Below, piece after piece: positions 1 to 10,214 of a DNA stretch of 64,000 bases. How positions within the stretch are numbered: the first letter of the stretch is position 1; the number at the start of each line of letters is the position of its first letter. The DNA lies in contig CAIQVH010000031.1 in assembly GCA_903875215.1 (NCBI GenBank), positions 124,001 through 188,000 of the forward strand, in the 5' to 3' direction. The position numbers and the translations under genes were made by a program. The stretch comes from an uncultured Anaerolineae bacterium. GTDB lineage: Bacteria > Chloroflexota > Anaerolineae > Anaerolineales > Villigracilaceae. The notes beneath the pieces were generated by a model, which saw nothing but the letters and a program-made list of their open reading frames with translations, did no database searches and had not been told where the DNA came from.

Positions 1-1009
1 GGCGGATGTATTGTTTGTTGATTTCACTGGCCTGGGCTGTGGCCCGGCTGGCTTCCAAGCTTTGTTGGATGTTTTGAATGGCAGCCCCCAACTGGTCGGC
101 GAGAATGAAAAGGAGTTCGAGATCTTCTTCGTCAAAGGCGCCGGGCTGTAGGCTGTGAATGTCCAAAACCCCGAAAGGTTCTGTGGCAGACAGGAGCGGC
201 AGGCTTATTTGTGAACGGCTTGATGCGAATTCGGGCTGTTCCAGGTCTCCGGGGTCAGTGGGTGCTTCGAGCGTGATACGCGGCTGCCGGGTGAGAGCGG
301 CAATGCTGACGTTGCCGGTGGCCTGCTCGAGCGGGAGATTGAATCCCTGCCCGACCAGGCGTTGACCTTCAGGGCTGCTGCTGGCAGTCAGGATGGCGTG
401 TTGATGGGATTCATCCAGCAGAAAGAGGCCGACATGGTGGGAATCAAACGCCTGGCTGATGATAGTGACCATGTCGGAGAGCACTGCTTCCATGTCTGGC
501 GCGGTTGAAGTGGCGCGCGCGGCGCGAGCGACGGCGCTCATTTGTTTTTTTCGTCGTTCCAGTTTATGGGTCAAAAAGTCGATTTCGGCGTCGCGCTGCT
601 GCAAGACATCTTGCTGCCTGGCGGAGCGGGCTTCCTGAGTTTGCAGTTGCTCTGCAATTACGGCGGACATCTGGTTCAGGCTGGCGGCCAGCAGGGAGAA
701 GTCGGCTGGGGCGGTGGGTGTTTCCACGCGTGCCGCAAGGTCGCCGGTGGCGAGACGTTGCATGGTGCTGGTGATCTGACTCAGGGACCTGGAAAGGCGT
801 CTCCCGAGCAGCCAGCCAGCCAGGGCCGGGAGCAGGAGCAGAGCAGCGCTCAACGCCAGGATCAGGCCGGGTTGTAAATCGGCGCGGGTGGGTGGGCGCA
901 GAATCAGAGTCAGGCTGCCGGCCAGCAGGGCGAGGAGAATAAAGGCAGCGATCAGCCAACCCGACAGGCCGGGGCCGGTTCTGCGGCTGGATGAGGTTTC
1001 TGGGCTCAT
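1..1009 (-). CDS. Membrane GAF-domain sensor (3' end outside window)
   Basis: The reading frame opens at an ATG at 1009 that overlaps the TGA of the upstream gene (ATGA arrangement) and stays open to the left edge, so the C-terminus is missing. The translated part begins MSPETSSSRRTGPG. It has two hydrophobic segments (about residues 17-37 and 47-67), a HAMP-like linker (GRRLSRSLSQITSTMQRLATGDLAARV), a helical stretch, and one GAF domain of the type repeated in the genes upstream (VGLFLLDESHQHAILTASSS, then FGVLDIHSLQPGAFDEEDLE). It is the last visible gene of the GAF operon. Any output domain would have to lie in the missing part; a kinase domain cannot be excluded for this one gene. Confidence 0.85.
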   Translation of the reverse strand, partial: MSPETSSSRRTGPGLSGWLIAAFILLALLAGSLTLILRPPTRADLQPGLILALSAALLLLPALAGWLLGRRLSRSLSQITSTMQRLATGDLAARVETPTAPADFSLLAASLNQMSAVIAEQLQTQEARSARQQDVLQQRDAEIDFLTHKLERRKKQMSAVARAARATSTAPDMEAVLSDMVTIISQAFDSHHVGLFLLDESHQHAILTASSSPEGQRLVGQGFNLPLEQATGNVSIAALTRQPRITLEAPTDPGDLEQPEFASSRSQISLPLLSATEPFGVLDIHSLQPGAFDEEDLELLFILADQLGAAIQNIQQSLEASRATAQASEINKQYIR

Positions 1010-3834
1010 TCTTCTGTCTCCTCCAGTTGGATGACCACATCCGCGCCAGCCAGGACCTGGCCAAGTTCCTGAACGGTGGTTTTCAGGATGGTTTCCATGT
1101 CTGTGCTTGCGCTGATACGGGTGGTCATTTCGCTGATGGTGCGTTCCTTGGTGGCCCGTCGCTGGCTGGTTGCGATCAGGCGCGCATTTTCCAGGGCCAG
1201 ACCGATGCGTTCGGAGATGGCGCGTATCAGGTTGATTTCATCGGTTTTCCAGTCACGCGTGCGCGCGATAGATTGGATGCGGATTGCGCCCACAATCTGC
1301 TGCCCGATTTTGATTGGCACGGTCAGGATTGGGCTGGCGTTGATACTACGGTTGCCCTCTTTTTGGATGATTTCACCCGTACTGAGCGCCTCATCGATTT
1401 CGAGGGATTGGAGCGGTGTGCTGAGCACTTTCCCGCCCAGTGGAGAATGCAGATACCCGGCACTGGGCTGGCGCCGCGCGACGGCGGCCCATTCCTGGCG
1501 CAGGTAGGATTGCACCACCGCCTGCGATTCGTTCAGCGCAGTTTGTGTCCGGCGGAAGAGCAGGGCGTTTTCAATTGCAATGGCGATCTGGTCAGCCAGG
1601 ATGGAAAGCGAGCTGATGTCGGCTTCCGTAAAGGCTCCTTTTTGCTCGCTTTGCAGATCGAGTACGCCAATTGTCAGGCCGTGGACAATGAGTGGCAAAG
1701 CCAGCTCTGAGTGGGTGGATGGCAGGCTGGGGTTGTTGAAAAAAACGACATCATCGCCTACATCCAGGGCCAGGCGCGGCCGGGCGGTCAGCGCGCAGAA
1801 TCCCACAATGCTGCTGGCTCCCAACGGCAGTGCGTGCCCGCGCGCCAGCATTTTCTGGCCGCCGGGGCTGTTGGAAGCCTGTAAAATGGCTGTCCGCCGG
1901 CCTTCATCCAGCAGGAAAATCCCGATGTGATAATAGCCAAACTGGTTGCTGACCACGTCGGCAATCAGGGGCAGAAGTTTGTCTATGTTTTGCTCGCGAG
2001 TGATGCTGCGCGAAATTTCTGCGATAAGCTGTAACTGGCGGGCGCGTTGAGCGCTATCCTGGTTGGCGCTTTCCAGTTCGCGGGTTCGACTGGAGACTCG
2101 CTCCTCCAGCCCGGTCACTGTCTGGCTGAGTTGGGCGGCCATGTCGTTCAGGATGTGCGCCAGATCTCCAACTTCATCGGCGGTCTGGAGGTTGGCGCGG
2201 ACTGATAGATCACCCGCGGCAATCAGCCCGGCCACCGCGGCGAGCTGTGTGACCGGCCGGGCGATGACTTGCGAAACGAGCAGGGCTGCCAGGAGGGCCA
2301 GCATCGCCAGCCCAAGCGAGAGAACCGTGTTGGTTCTCACCTGCTCTGTGGCTGGCAGATATATGGCACTTTCGGGTTGTTCGGCGGTCACCACCCATGG
2401 TTCCGCCGTCACAGGCGCGGCTGCGACCAGGATTAGACCTTTTTCTGCAGTGGAGAAAGTGCTGAACAGGGTTGGAGTGACCGTATCCACCACCCGGGCT
2501 ATGAACTCCGGCTCCGGCGAGAGTACTTCAGCCGGGCTTCCAGGAGGCAGCCGGTTTTCTGTTTGCAGGCGGGTGATTTCTTCAGCGGAGAGATTGCCCA
2601 GCGCCGTATAGCTCCGTTTTCCGAAGGTGGTGGCGAGGCGCAGAGAAGTTTCCCGATCCAACAGGCGAAGGCGCTGGCCGGCTTGCGATTGTTCCTGCGC
2701 CGCCTCGACGATGGCTTGCAGGATGTCGGCTTGTTGGGCGACTCGTAATACGCCCAGCAGCGTGCCGTTTTCAGCCTGCACCGGGGCAGAAAAGACAATC
2801 AAGGGGGTGGGGGTGATAAAAATCACGTTGGAGATATATGGCTGCCCGCTGCTCAAGGGGACTGTGAAATGTGCGTAGCCGCTTTCGTTCCCGTTGAAGG
2901 GCGTCTTTCCGCTTTCGAGCACAGTCACACCCTGGGTGTTGAGAAGCGCGTAAGAGAGCAGGATGCCGGGGTTTTTACTGGCAAAGGCCTCCAGCGTGCG
3001 CCGGGCATTTTCAGCTTCGCGGCTGCCGGTTCGGGCCGATTCTGGCAGTTGCAGATAAGCTCTCAATCCCGGCTGCTGGGCTTCGCTGAAGATGGTTTCC
3101 ATCTGCTGCGCCAGGTAGGAATAGATCCGGGTGGAGGTTTCGGCAGCCAGTGCGCTCAGCCTGGCCTGTGCCTGATTGTTCAGGAGTTCGCGGGTTTGGG
3201 TGTTGTGGAGCCAGCCAAGCAGCAAAACCGGGATCAGAGTCAGGCCGAGAAAGGCGACGATGATTTTTACCCGCAGCGGAAAAGTTCCATAGCGCCGCAA
3301 AATAGCGAGGGCATATAGGCTTCCGGCGGCCGCGCTAATCAGGGTGGTGATGCGCGGGTCTGTTGGAAGGCCGAAATCAGGTAGATAAAGATCGGCCAGG
3401 ATGATTAAAACCCCGAGCAAAGTGCCGAGCAGGGTGGCGCGGTTTGCCCAACGGGGGGGCTGAGTGTAGCTGGCAATGCTCGAGATCGTGACGATCACCA
3501 CAATGGCCAATGGCAATCCCTGGCCTTTGGCCACCAGGGGCAGGAACAGTGCTGCCAGGATTACAGAGCTGATCAAGAGTGCGCTGCCCAGCCGCGCGCG
3601 GCCGTTTTGGGCCAGCCATGCACAGCCAAAACTGACCAGGCTGATGGCGCCGGTGAGCAGAATGCCTCCGAAGGCATACAACCCCGTCAGCATCGTCACA
3701 ACCGTTGAGAGCAGCGTGATGACCAGGAAAAGGATTCCGCTCCACAGCCCAACGCGGAATGTCATGAGATCCTGGTGCGCACTTTCTGCGTCTGGATGGG
3801 TGGATACGGCGGGGGAGGCAGGGCTGACACTCAT
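1006..3834 (-). CDS. Multi-pass membrane sensor with cache-like, HAMP and two GAF domains
   Basis: I place the start at the ATG at 3834 (MSVSPASPAVSTHPD), 7 nt after the preceding stop; the frame is open further upstream but that part lies inside the previous gene. The product is 942 aa. The first ~230 residues hold about seven hydrophobic segments. An extracytoplasmic cache-like region follows, then another membrane segment (near LGLAMLALLAALLVSQVIA), a HAMP domain, a complete GAF domain (FGYYHIGIFLLDEGRRTAIL) and a second shorter GAF-like region ending in ISERIGLALENARL. The protein ends with a short tail (ERTISEMTTRISASTDMETI then VVIQLEETEE) and no HisKA, HATPase, GGDEF or phosphatase motif. 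Its ligand is unknown. Confidence 0.9.
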   Translation of the reverse strand: MSVSPASPAVSTHPDAESAHQDLMTFRVGLWSGILFLVITLLSTVVTMLTGLYAFGGILLTGAISLVSFGCAWLAQNGRARLGSALLISSVILAALFLPLVAKGQGLPLAIVVIVTISSIASYTQPPRWANRATLLGTLLGVLIILADLYLPDFGLPTDPRITTLISAAAGSLYALAILRRYGTFPLRVKIIVAFLGLTLIPVLLLGWLHNTQTRELLNNQAQARLSALAAETSTRIYSYLAQQMETIFSEAQQPGLRAYLQLPESARTGSREAENARRTLEAFASKNPGILLSYALLNTQGVTVLESGKTPFNGNESGYAHFTVPLSSGQPYISNVIFITPTPLIVFSAPVQAENGTLLGVLRVAQQADILQAIVEAAQEQSQAGQRLRLLDRETSLRLATTFGKRSYTALGNLSAEEITRLQTENRLPPGSPAEVLSPEPEFIARVVDTVTPTLFSTFSTAEKGLILVAAAPVTAEPWVVTAEQPESAIYLPATEQVRTNTVLSLGLAMLALLAALLVSQVIARPVTQLAAVAGLIAAGDLSVRANLQTADEVGDLAHILNDMAAQLSQTVTGLEERVSSRTRELESANQDSAQRARQLQLIAEISRSITREQNIDKLLPLIADVVSNQFGYYHIGIFLLDEGRRTAILQASNSPGGQKMLARGHALPLGASSIVGFCALTARPRLALDVGDDVVFFNNPSLPSTHSELALPLIVHGLTIGVLDLQSEQKGAFTEADISSLSILADQIAIAIENALLFRRTQTALNESQAVVQSYLRQEWAAVARRQPSAGYLHSPLGGKVLSTPLQSLEIDEALSTGEIIQKEGNRSINASPILTVPIKIGQQIVGAIRIQSIARTRDWKTDEINLIRAISERIGLALENARLIATSQRRATKERTISEMTTRISASTDMETILKTTVQELGQVLAGADVVIQLEETEE

Positions 3835-3841
3835 GCGGGTT

Positions 3842-6586
3842 CTATTGATCCTGTTTCTTGGATTGTTCAAAAGCCGTGGGCTGAATCTGGACGAGCACTT
3901 CCGAGCCGTCCAGGATACGGCTGATTTCTTCTGCGGCGGTGCGCAGGATCGTTTCAAACTGGTTGGAAGAACTGATCTTGGCGCTGGTTTCGGCGGTCAG
4001 TTTTTCCAGGTTGGCGCGCCGGCGCGCATCCGAGAATAGACGCGCGTTTTCGAGGGCAAAGGCCATGCGCTCGGTGATGGCCTGGTACATGCGGATTTCA
4101 GTTTCGCTCCAGCGGCCCTGCCCGGCGCGGCGGATTTTCAGGGCGCCCAGACGTTCTCCACGCAGGATGATCGGGATTTCAAGCGTCTCGGGCTCCGCCT
4201 GGGGACTGCTATCGCTTTTCGGCGGCAGAGGCTCGAGTGTACCGCGTACAAAGCGATAGCCCGAGGTGGCTGTTTCTCCGCCTGCTTCGGCGTAGGCCTG
4301 TTGCAATTGGCGCAACGCAGACCGGGTGGTCTCATAGAGCCGTGCATTTTCAATGGCAATGCTGATCTGGTCGCTTAGCAGGCTCAACGATTTGACATCT
4401 TCATTACTGAAAGCCTGTGGCGCGGTGCTTTGCACATCCAACGCGCCAATGATGTTTCCGCCAATTTGCAGCGGCAGGGCTATCTCCGAGCGGGTTTCAG
4501 GCAAATCGGGATTGTTGAAGTAAACCGCATCCGTGCCCACATCCAACGCGACCCGCGCCTGGCCGGTATTTGTCGCATACCCGACGATGCCTTCACGCCC
4601 CACTTTTAGCTGGTGACCGCGCGCGAGCATTTTTCGGCCTCCTGGGCTGTTGGCCGCCCGCAAAACGGCAAATTCACGGCCCTCATCCAGCAGAAAAATG
4701 CCGACATGATAGTATCCGAACGAAATGCTGATCTGGCGGGCGATTTCAGGCAGTAATTCCTCGGGATCGCTCAAGCTGGTAATGGCGCGCGCCACCCTGG
4801 AGATGGTTTCCAGCTGGAGGGTGCGGCGCTGATTGATTTCATTGGTGGCTGATATTTCGGCAGTCCGTGCCGCCACCCGGCTTTCCAACGTCTCCAGCAG
4901 GTTGCGGACCTCGCTGGCGGTTGCATCTAGCACGGCGCTGAGAGTGCCGAGCTCATCCGTGCGCGCCAGCCGGGCGGAAGTTTCCAGGTTCCCAGAACCG
5001 ATTTTGAGCGCCGCTGCAGCCAGTTGATGAATCGGCGAGATTAATTGCGCGGCGGTCAGATTCGCGCCAAAAAAGACGACCGCCATGACAATCAGCATGC
5101 TCATGCCCAACGTGGTGAGCTGGCTGAAGGCCGGAGCCAGATATTCGGAGGGGTGTTGGGCGACCAGCACCTTCCAGGGTTTGGCCCGCAGGTTTGTGAA
5201 AGCCAACCGATCGAGTTCCGGGTGGCCAGGGAAAACGCTACTGGCGAAGGGGTTTTTTTCGGGGGTGGAGGAAAGCTGTTGGGCCAGGCCGCCCAGGTTC
5301 AGGCTGGTAACGGGGCCGTCCGTCAGTCTACCGGCCAGCTGCAGGGCGGTTACCTGCTGAAAATCGGGAATGGTTAGCAGCCGGGCCAGCGATTCTGGCG
5401 CGGAACTATGAGCCAGCACGATGTTCGCATCATCCAAAATGAGGACGGTGGATCCGGCGCCGAATTCTTTGACCGCTTTTTGGGCTGTTTCCTGCAACAG
5501 TTGGGCGTCAAATTTGATGCGGATGACCCCAATCAACTGGTTTCCGGCGTCTTTGACCGGGGCGCTGGCGTAATAAATCCGTTTTCCTGTTTCCGCATCG
5601 TTGACCACATCTGAAAGGTAGATGGTCTGTTCGACGGCGGCTTTCTGGAAGTAGGTAGCCAATTTTTCGTTGCCGGCGGTGTTTCCTCGATTATCCAGCA
5701 GCAGGTTACCTTCGGGATCCAGCAGCCCGTAGGAGAGGAGATTGTTGTAGCGGAAGGCCAGCCCCGCCGCGAGATTGGAAGCCAGATTCGGGGACTGAAA
5801 AAACCGGACGATTTCCGGGGCGATGGAATCTTCACCGATTTTGGCGAAATCCTCCAGCAGGCGGGCATCCAGGTTATTGGCCAGTGAGGTGGCATTGGTT
5901 ACCAGTTTGCTGTTAGCCTGGGCGGTCAGAAAATCTACCTGGGCTACCGTTTGCAGGATCAGGAGGATGAAGAGTGGAATGAAGGAGATGATGAAAAAAG
6001 ATACGCTGATTTGGGCGGTGAGGCTGTGGAAGTCCACGCTGCGCAGGCTGTTCAATACCAGGATGAAGAATAGGAGCCCGCCGCTGATGATCATCAGCTC
6101 TTTGACAAGGAGGCCGGCGGCCAGGCGGCTGCCGGGCGCCAGGGTCGCATCCAGGATGGGGAAGGCGAGACTGGCCAGGCTGGTCAGCAGGCTGGCGATT
6201 GCGGCGGACCGCCGGGGCAGTGTCTGCCAGGCGATGGCGATCAAAACCAGGGCCGTGGCCAGGGAGCTGATCAGGCCGAGCCCCTCCACTGCTCCGTTCA
6301 GGGCAGTCATCCAGAACAGCATGGTGGTGAAAAGGAGGCTCAAGGGGAATAAATGCCAGCCGCGTCGCTGCAAAAACCAGGCCAGTGTCAGCGCCAGGGC
6401 GGCAGGCAATGCGCTCAGCGCAAGGTAGGTCAGGCGCTGGGCCGGGGTGGCCCATGCCAGCCCGAGACAGACCAGCAGCAAGATCCAACCTGCGGCCAGC
6501 GCGGCCTGCAGAATGTTCCGGGTGTTCTCGCTCTGGGCTGCCGTGTGGGCGGGAGTGGATGGTTCGGGCGAAGTCCGCAAGCTCAT
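3842..6586 (-). CDS. Multi-pass membrane sensor with cache-like, HAMP and two GAF domains
   Basis: A 914-aa paralogue of the next gene in the operon. The ATG at 6586 overlaps the upstream stop by 4 nt. The N-terminal ~230 residues are hydrophobic (multi-pass). An extracytoplasmic region of about 250 residues carries cache-like features (YGLLDPEGNLLLDNRG; IYYASAPVKDAGNQLIGVIR). Then come a membrane segment, HAMP (LISPIHQLAAAALKIGSGNL), a GAF domain (FGYYHVGIFLLDEGREFAVL, GGNIIGALDVQSTAPQAFSN) and a second GAF-like half (MYQAITERMAFALENARLFS). It ends in the same family tail (ILRTAAEEISRILDGSEVLV). No catalytic output domain is visible. The number of membrane segments is my estimate by eye. Confidence 0.9.
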   Translation of the reverse strand: MSLRTSPEPSTPAHTAAQSENTRNILQAALAAGWILLLVCLGLAWATPAQRLTYLALSALPAALALTLAWFLQRRGWHLFPLSLLFTTMLFWMTALNGAVEGLGLISSLATALVLIAIAWQTLPRRSAAIASLLTSLASLAFPILDATLAPGSRLAAGLLVKELMIISGGLLFFILVLNSLRSVDFHSLTAQISVSFFIISFIPLFILLILQTVAQVDFLTAQANSKLVTNATSLANNLDARLLEDFAKIGEDSIAPEIVRFFQSPNLASNLAAGLAFRYNNLLSYGLLDPEGNLLLDNRGNTAGNEKLATYFQKAAVEQTIYLSDVVNDAETGKRIYYASAPVKDAGNQLIGVIRIKFDAQLLQETAQKAVKEFGAGSTVLILDDANIVLAHSSAPESLARLLTIPDFQQVTALQLAGRLTDGPVTSLNLGGLAQQLSSTPEKNPFASSVFPGHPELDRLAFTNLRAKPWKVLVAQHPSEYLAPAFSQLTTLGMSMLIVMAVVFFGANLTAAQLISPIHQLAAAALKIGSGNLETSARLARTDELGTLSAVLDATASEVRNLLETLESRVAARTAEISATNEINQRRTLQLETISRVARAITSLSDPEELLPEIARQISISFGYYHVGIFLLDEGREFAVLRAANSPGGRKMLARGHQLKVGREGIVGYATNTGQARVALDVGTDAVYFNNPDLPETRSEIALPLQIGGNIIGALDVQSTAPQAFSNEDVKSLSLLSDQISIAIENARLYETTRSALRQLQQAYAEAGGETATSGYRFVRGTLEPLPPKSDSSPQAEPETLEIPIILRGERLGALKIRRAGQGRWSETEIRMYQAITERMAFALENARLFSDARRRANLEKLTAETSAKISSSNQFETILRTAAEEISRILDGSEVLVQIQPTAFEQSKKQDQ

Positions 6587-8520
6587 TGTTGGTTCCGCTC
6601 CAGTTGGACGATCACTTCTGCGTCTGGCATGAGTTTACCAATTTCCATGGCAGTCGTGCGCAGGATATTTTCAACGTTGAAGGAAGTGGTGATGCGGTTT
6701 GAGATATCGCTTACCAGTCGTTCGCGCTGGGCGAGTTTTTGAGTTTCGGCATACAGACGGGCATTTTCCAATGCCAAAGCCAGGCGGCTGGTTGTTTCTT
6801 CGATCAGGCGCAGCGTTTCCGCGTCAATGGCCGGCGTTTGGAAGTGCAGAGTCAGCGCGCCAAGGATATGGTTTCTTAGCCTGAGCGGCGCGAGGATGGT
6901 GGCGCCTGGCCTGGTTTCTCCGGGCGGGATTACAGCGATGCGGCCGCTGGAAAGCAGGCGCAGGTGCTCTGGTGGAAGGTCGTTCAGCGGGGTGATTTGG
7001 ACGCCATTGAAGGCGTACCCGGCTTTGAAATCTGTTTCCAGGCTGAGATTCTTCCAGCTTTGGGAGGTCAGATCCCGGCCTGCAGCGGGGAGCTCATCCC
7101 GGGCAGTATCCACCACCCAGGCGGAGAGCGCCAGCGTATCGGCCAGTAGCTGCAGGGTTGATACATCTTCCTGTGTAAAAGCTTCTGTCAGGGTGCTTTG
7201 TACGTTTAGCAGTCCAATCACCTGCCCTTTCCAGAGCAGTGGCAGCGTGATCTCGGACTGGGTTCCGGGCAGCAGGTGGTTTTGGTTTGAGGCTGGTTTT
7301 TGTTGGGCGTTAAGCATGATATGGGCTGTGCCAGTCGCGGCAACCTGTCCGAGGCTGTCCGAGGGGTCAAGCTCCAGGCTGTAACCTGCTGCCAGCATGG
7401 CGCGACCGGCTTCCGAGGGTGAGGCTCGCAGGATGGCAAACTCCCGCTTCGCATCGATGAGAAAAATTGCGGCATGGAAACAGTCAAAGTGATCCAGGAT
7501 TAATTGCGCGGTGTGGGTGAACAGTTCTTCCAACGCGGGCTGTGTGGCGGCATGGCGGGTCACATTGGCGGCAATTTGCTGGTGATGAGTGAGTTTTTGC
7601 AGGTCGGCGCTGCGGTCCGCGAGTTGCAATTCCAGGTTATGGAGCAGGATGTCAAAATCCGTTGCCAGTTCATTGAAGCGAATGGCCAGCCGTCCGACTT
7701 CATCCTGGCTGGAGATTTCGAGCCGTGTTTGGTACTCCCCATTTTTTAGCAGGACGGTTTTTTCGGCCAAGGCTTCCAATGGCTGACTGATGGAGCGGGC
7801 GGCGAGCGAAAGTCCCAGCCAGCCCAGGCAGGCCAGCAACCCAAAGCGCAGTAGGGCTTCCTGCGCTGTGGTAGCCAGCCAACCGGCAGCCAGTGTGAAG
7901 AGCATTAAAGCGCTGCCCAGCGCGGCCATGCGACTGGCGATGGTGCGATACCCCGGCACGCTGTGCAAAATGGCCAGCGTTCCCAGTGCGATCGTCAGCA
8001 ACAAGTATGTATTCAGCGCAGCGAGGTTGACTCCTGGGTGAGGCGTTGTGGTGATGGAAGCGCCGGTCAGGATTGGTACGATCAGCAGCCCGATTGTCAG
8101 TGCCAGGAGCGCCAAGCGGGCGCGGCCAGCCAGCCCACGCGCCAGCGTAAAGGAAATGCCGGCCAGCATCACCAGGGCCAGTGGGAACCAGGTCAGGCCA
8201 TGCCATAGCCAGCTCAAGAGCAGGGCTCCGCCTCCATTGATGGCCAGGTAAAAAAACGTGACAGTCGCCAGCCGGCCTTTGCGCAGGGGCGCAAAGAGGA
8301 ACAGGTTGGCGGCAGCGTTGCTCAGGCTGAGCAGGGCCGCTGGAAGCAGTCCCTGGCGGTAAGCCGGATTGTCCGCCAGCCCGGCCAAAAGTCCCAGCCC
8401 GGCCAGGATTTGTGCCGCAGGGCTGAATGTCAGCAGGGCAGCCAGCAGGCGGTAGAAATTCCGTTGCCGGGTGGGCAGGTCGGATGGGTCGGTTGGGAGG
8501 TTGAAGAAATCGGTGCGCAT
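6583..8520 (-). CDS. Multi-pass membrane GAF sensor with HAMP
   Basis: The product is 645 aa, MRTDFFNLPTDPSDLPTRQR onward. About 200 N-terminal residues form six or more hydrophobic segments with very short loops, so there is no large extracytoplasmic domain, unlike the two following genes. A HAMP-like segment (ISQPLEALAEKTVLLKNGEY) leads to a GAF domain (CFHAAIFLIDAKREFAILRA, KGQVIGLLNVQSTLTEAFTQ) and a second GAF-like half (LIEETTSRLALALENARLYA). The C-terminal tail (RERLVSDISNRITTSFNVEN then AEVIVQLERNQQ) matches its neighbours. Its stop overlaps the next start (ATGA), which suggests translational coupling. Confidence 0.9.
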   Translation of the reverse strand: MRTDFFNLPTDPSDLPTRQRNFYRLLAALLTFSPAAQILAGLGLLAGLADNPAYRQGLLPAALLSLSNAAANLFLFAPLRKGRLATVTFFYLAINGGGALLLSWLWHGLTWFPLALVMLAGISFTLARGLAGRARLALLALTIGLLIVPILTGASITTTPHPGVNLAALNTYLLLTIALGTLAILHSVPGYRTIASRMAALGSALMLFTLAAGWLATTAQEALLRFGLLACLGWLGLSLAARSISQPLEALAEKTVLLKNGEYQTRLEISSQDEVGRLAIRFNELATDFDILLHNLELQLADRSADLQKLTHHQQIAANVTRHAATQPALEELFTHTAQLILDHFDCFHAAIFLIDAKREFAILRASPSEAGRAMLAAGYSLELDPSDSLGQVAATGTAHIMLNAQQKPASNQNHLLPGTQSEITLPLLWKGQVIGLLNVQSTLTEAFTQEDVSTLQLLADTLALSAWVVDTARDELPAAGRDLTSQSWKNLSLETDFKAGYAFNGVQITPLNDLPPEHLRLLSSGRIAVIPPGETRPGATILAPLRLRNHILGALTLHFQTPAIDAETLRLIEETTSRLALALENARLYAETQKLAQRERLVSDISNRITTSFNVENILRTTAMEIGKLMPDAEVIVQLERNQQ

Positions 8521-8540
8521 TGGTTATTTTGATTGGCTTT

Positions 8541-10214
8541 TTATTGCGCCTGGTCGGTGTCTTTTTCCGGGTTGAGAAATATTTCGGCTGTTGAAACCTG
8601 TGGCAGCCGTTGCAGTTCACGCACGGCATTCTGCAGGAGCGTGTCGAGATCCAGCGATCGGCTGAAGCGGGTGGAAAATTCATTGACCAGTTGTTCGCGT
8701 TGGGCGCGGCGCAGGGAATCTTCCAGCAACCGCGCGTTTTCAATCGCCAGGGCAGCCTGGCTGGCTACCTGTTCCGCCATTTCGCGTTCTGCCGCGGTCC
8801 AGACTGGGTCGCTGGAACCGCGTTTGAGCGCGAGGGTGCCGATGCTCGTGCCACGCAGATTGAGCGGCACATGGATGGTTTTTTCGCTTTCCTCGGGCGC
8901 GGAGCTTTTTTCGCCGAGTGGGGAGAGGCCAAGCGGGGTGTAGAGGTATCTGTGGGTTTTATCCTGCAGGCGAGCTTTCCAGGCATCGCCTGCTGTGGCA
9001 CGGTTCAGCGCTTCAAGCTGCTGCAGGGCAACCTGGCTGGCTTCGGCCAGCTGGGTGTTGTCGAGCGCCAGCGCAATCTGGTCGGCCATGGTCTGGAAAG
9101 TGTAGACATCTTCAATCTTGAAGGCATCGGCTTTATCTGATTGGAGGTCGAGCACGCCGAGGATGCGGTTGCGGATGAGCAGGGGCAGGGCCAGTTCGGA
9201 GCGCGTGGCTGATGTTTCCGGGATTTGGAGGAAGGCCGGGTCGGTGGAAACATCCTGGACGAGACGCGGGCGTTTTAGATAGGCGGCGTTTCCGATGATG
9301 CCCTGACGGCTGAATTCGATTCGTAGCCCGTTTTTCACCAGCTGCCTGCCGCCAGGCGAGGAAGCCGCCTGCAGGAACAGGGATTTCCCTGCCGTGTCGA
9401 GCAGGAAAATTCCGACGTGGTAAACCCCAAAGCGTTCCGTGATCTGGGTGACGACGGTTTCGAGCAGTTCGCGCAGGTCGTGCACGGCGGCTGCCGAACG
9501 TACTACCTGCGTGGAAGCTTCCATTTGGGCTGACCGCCGGTTTATTTCGCGCGTGCGTTCCTCCACGCGCAATTCCAGGTTTTGGCGGATTTCCTGCAAT
9601 TCTAGGTTGGCCTGGCGGATTTCGAGCAGGCGCTGCGCTTCGATATTTTTTCGGAAGAATTCCAACAGGATCACCACCAGGCCGAATAAGGCCACCAGTC
9701 CGAGAGCGGAGCCCAGATTGGGGGGCGCGGCGCTGCCCAGGGCCGGCAGGATGAACAGAACGGTGGCCATGTTCAGGCCGGTCAGCAGCAGCACCGCCCA
9801 GCCAGGCAGCAGTGCGCTGCCGATTGTCAGGGTGATGGGGACGTAGAATAGCAGACTGAGGAGCAGGTTGTTGCCTTCCGCGACGACGCGCCAGTAGCCT
9901 GCCGCGGAAATCCCAGCCAACAGCAGGAATCCGCCTGGTGCAACTGCACGTGTTCGGGCCAGAAAATATGCCGAGGCGCTGATCATCACGGGCAGGATTG
10001 CCAGCAGAGGCAGTCGCGCGGGGTTTTTCTGGAAGGCGGGCAGTCCGTCTGCCAGGTAGAAGGCCAGGAGCATCAGCGCAAAAGCGGCCGTCAGGCGGGC
10101 TTTTTGGCGATCGACTGGCCGGGTCAATTCCGGGTGCGGTTCGGTCAGCCAGAGGGTGGTGCCAATCAGCAGGGTGAGCAGTTTATTCCGTGGGCGGGTG
10201 GCGTTGGTGGACAT
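8541..10214 (-). CDS. Membrane GAF sensor without HAMP
   Basis: A 557-aa protein, the smallest complete membrane member of the array. It starts MSTNATRPRNKLLTLLIG at an ATG that touches the upstream stop. About six hydrophobic segments (residues ~35-195) are followed by a coiled coil (AQRLLEIRQANLELQEIRQN) instead of a recognisable HAMP. A GAF domain follows (FGVYHVGIFLLDTAGKSLFL; RNRILGVLDLQSDKADAFKI), then a second GAF-like half (VASQAALAIENARLLEDSLR) and the usual tail (REQLVNEFSTRFSRSLDLDT). No enzymatic output is seen. The conserved GAF core relates it clearly to the other members; the ligand is unknown. Confidence 0.9.
   Translation of the reverse strand: MSTNATRPRNKLLTLLIGTTLWLTEPHPELTRPVDRQKARLTAAFALMLLAFYLADGLPAFQKNPARLPLLAILPVMISASAYFLARTRAVAPGGFLLLAGISAAGYWRVVAEGNNLLLSLLFYVPITLTIGSALLPGWAVLLLTGLNMATVLFILPALGSAAPPNLGSALGLVALFGLVVILLEFFRKNIEAQRLLEIRQANLELQEIRQNLELRVEERTREINRRSAQMEASTQVVRSAAAVHDLRELLETVVTQITERFGVYHVGIFLLDTAGKSLFLQAASSPGGRQLVKNGLRIEFSRQGIIGNAAYLKRPRLVQDVSTDPAFLQIPETSATRSELALPLLIRNRILGVLDLQSDKADAFKIEDVYTFQTMADQIALALDNTQLAEASQVALQQLEALNRATAGDAWKARLQDKTHRYLYTPLGLSPLGEKSSAPEESEKTIHVPLNLRGTSIGTLALKRGSSDPVWTAAEREMAEQVASQAALAIENARLLEDSLRRAQREQLVNEFSTRFSRSLDLDTLLQNAVRELQRLPQVSTAEIFLNPEKDTDQAQ

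Noticed and set aside
564-1064. A 166-codon minus-strand open frame overlapping the partial GAF gene
   Set aside because: Its translation is Pro/Arg-rich without domain features, whereas the frame beginning at 1009 encodes a clear membrane, HAMP and GAF protein continuous with the operon.
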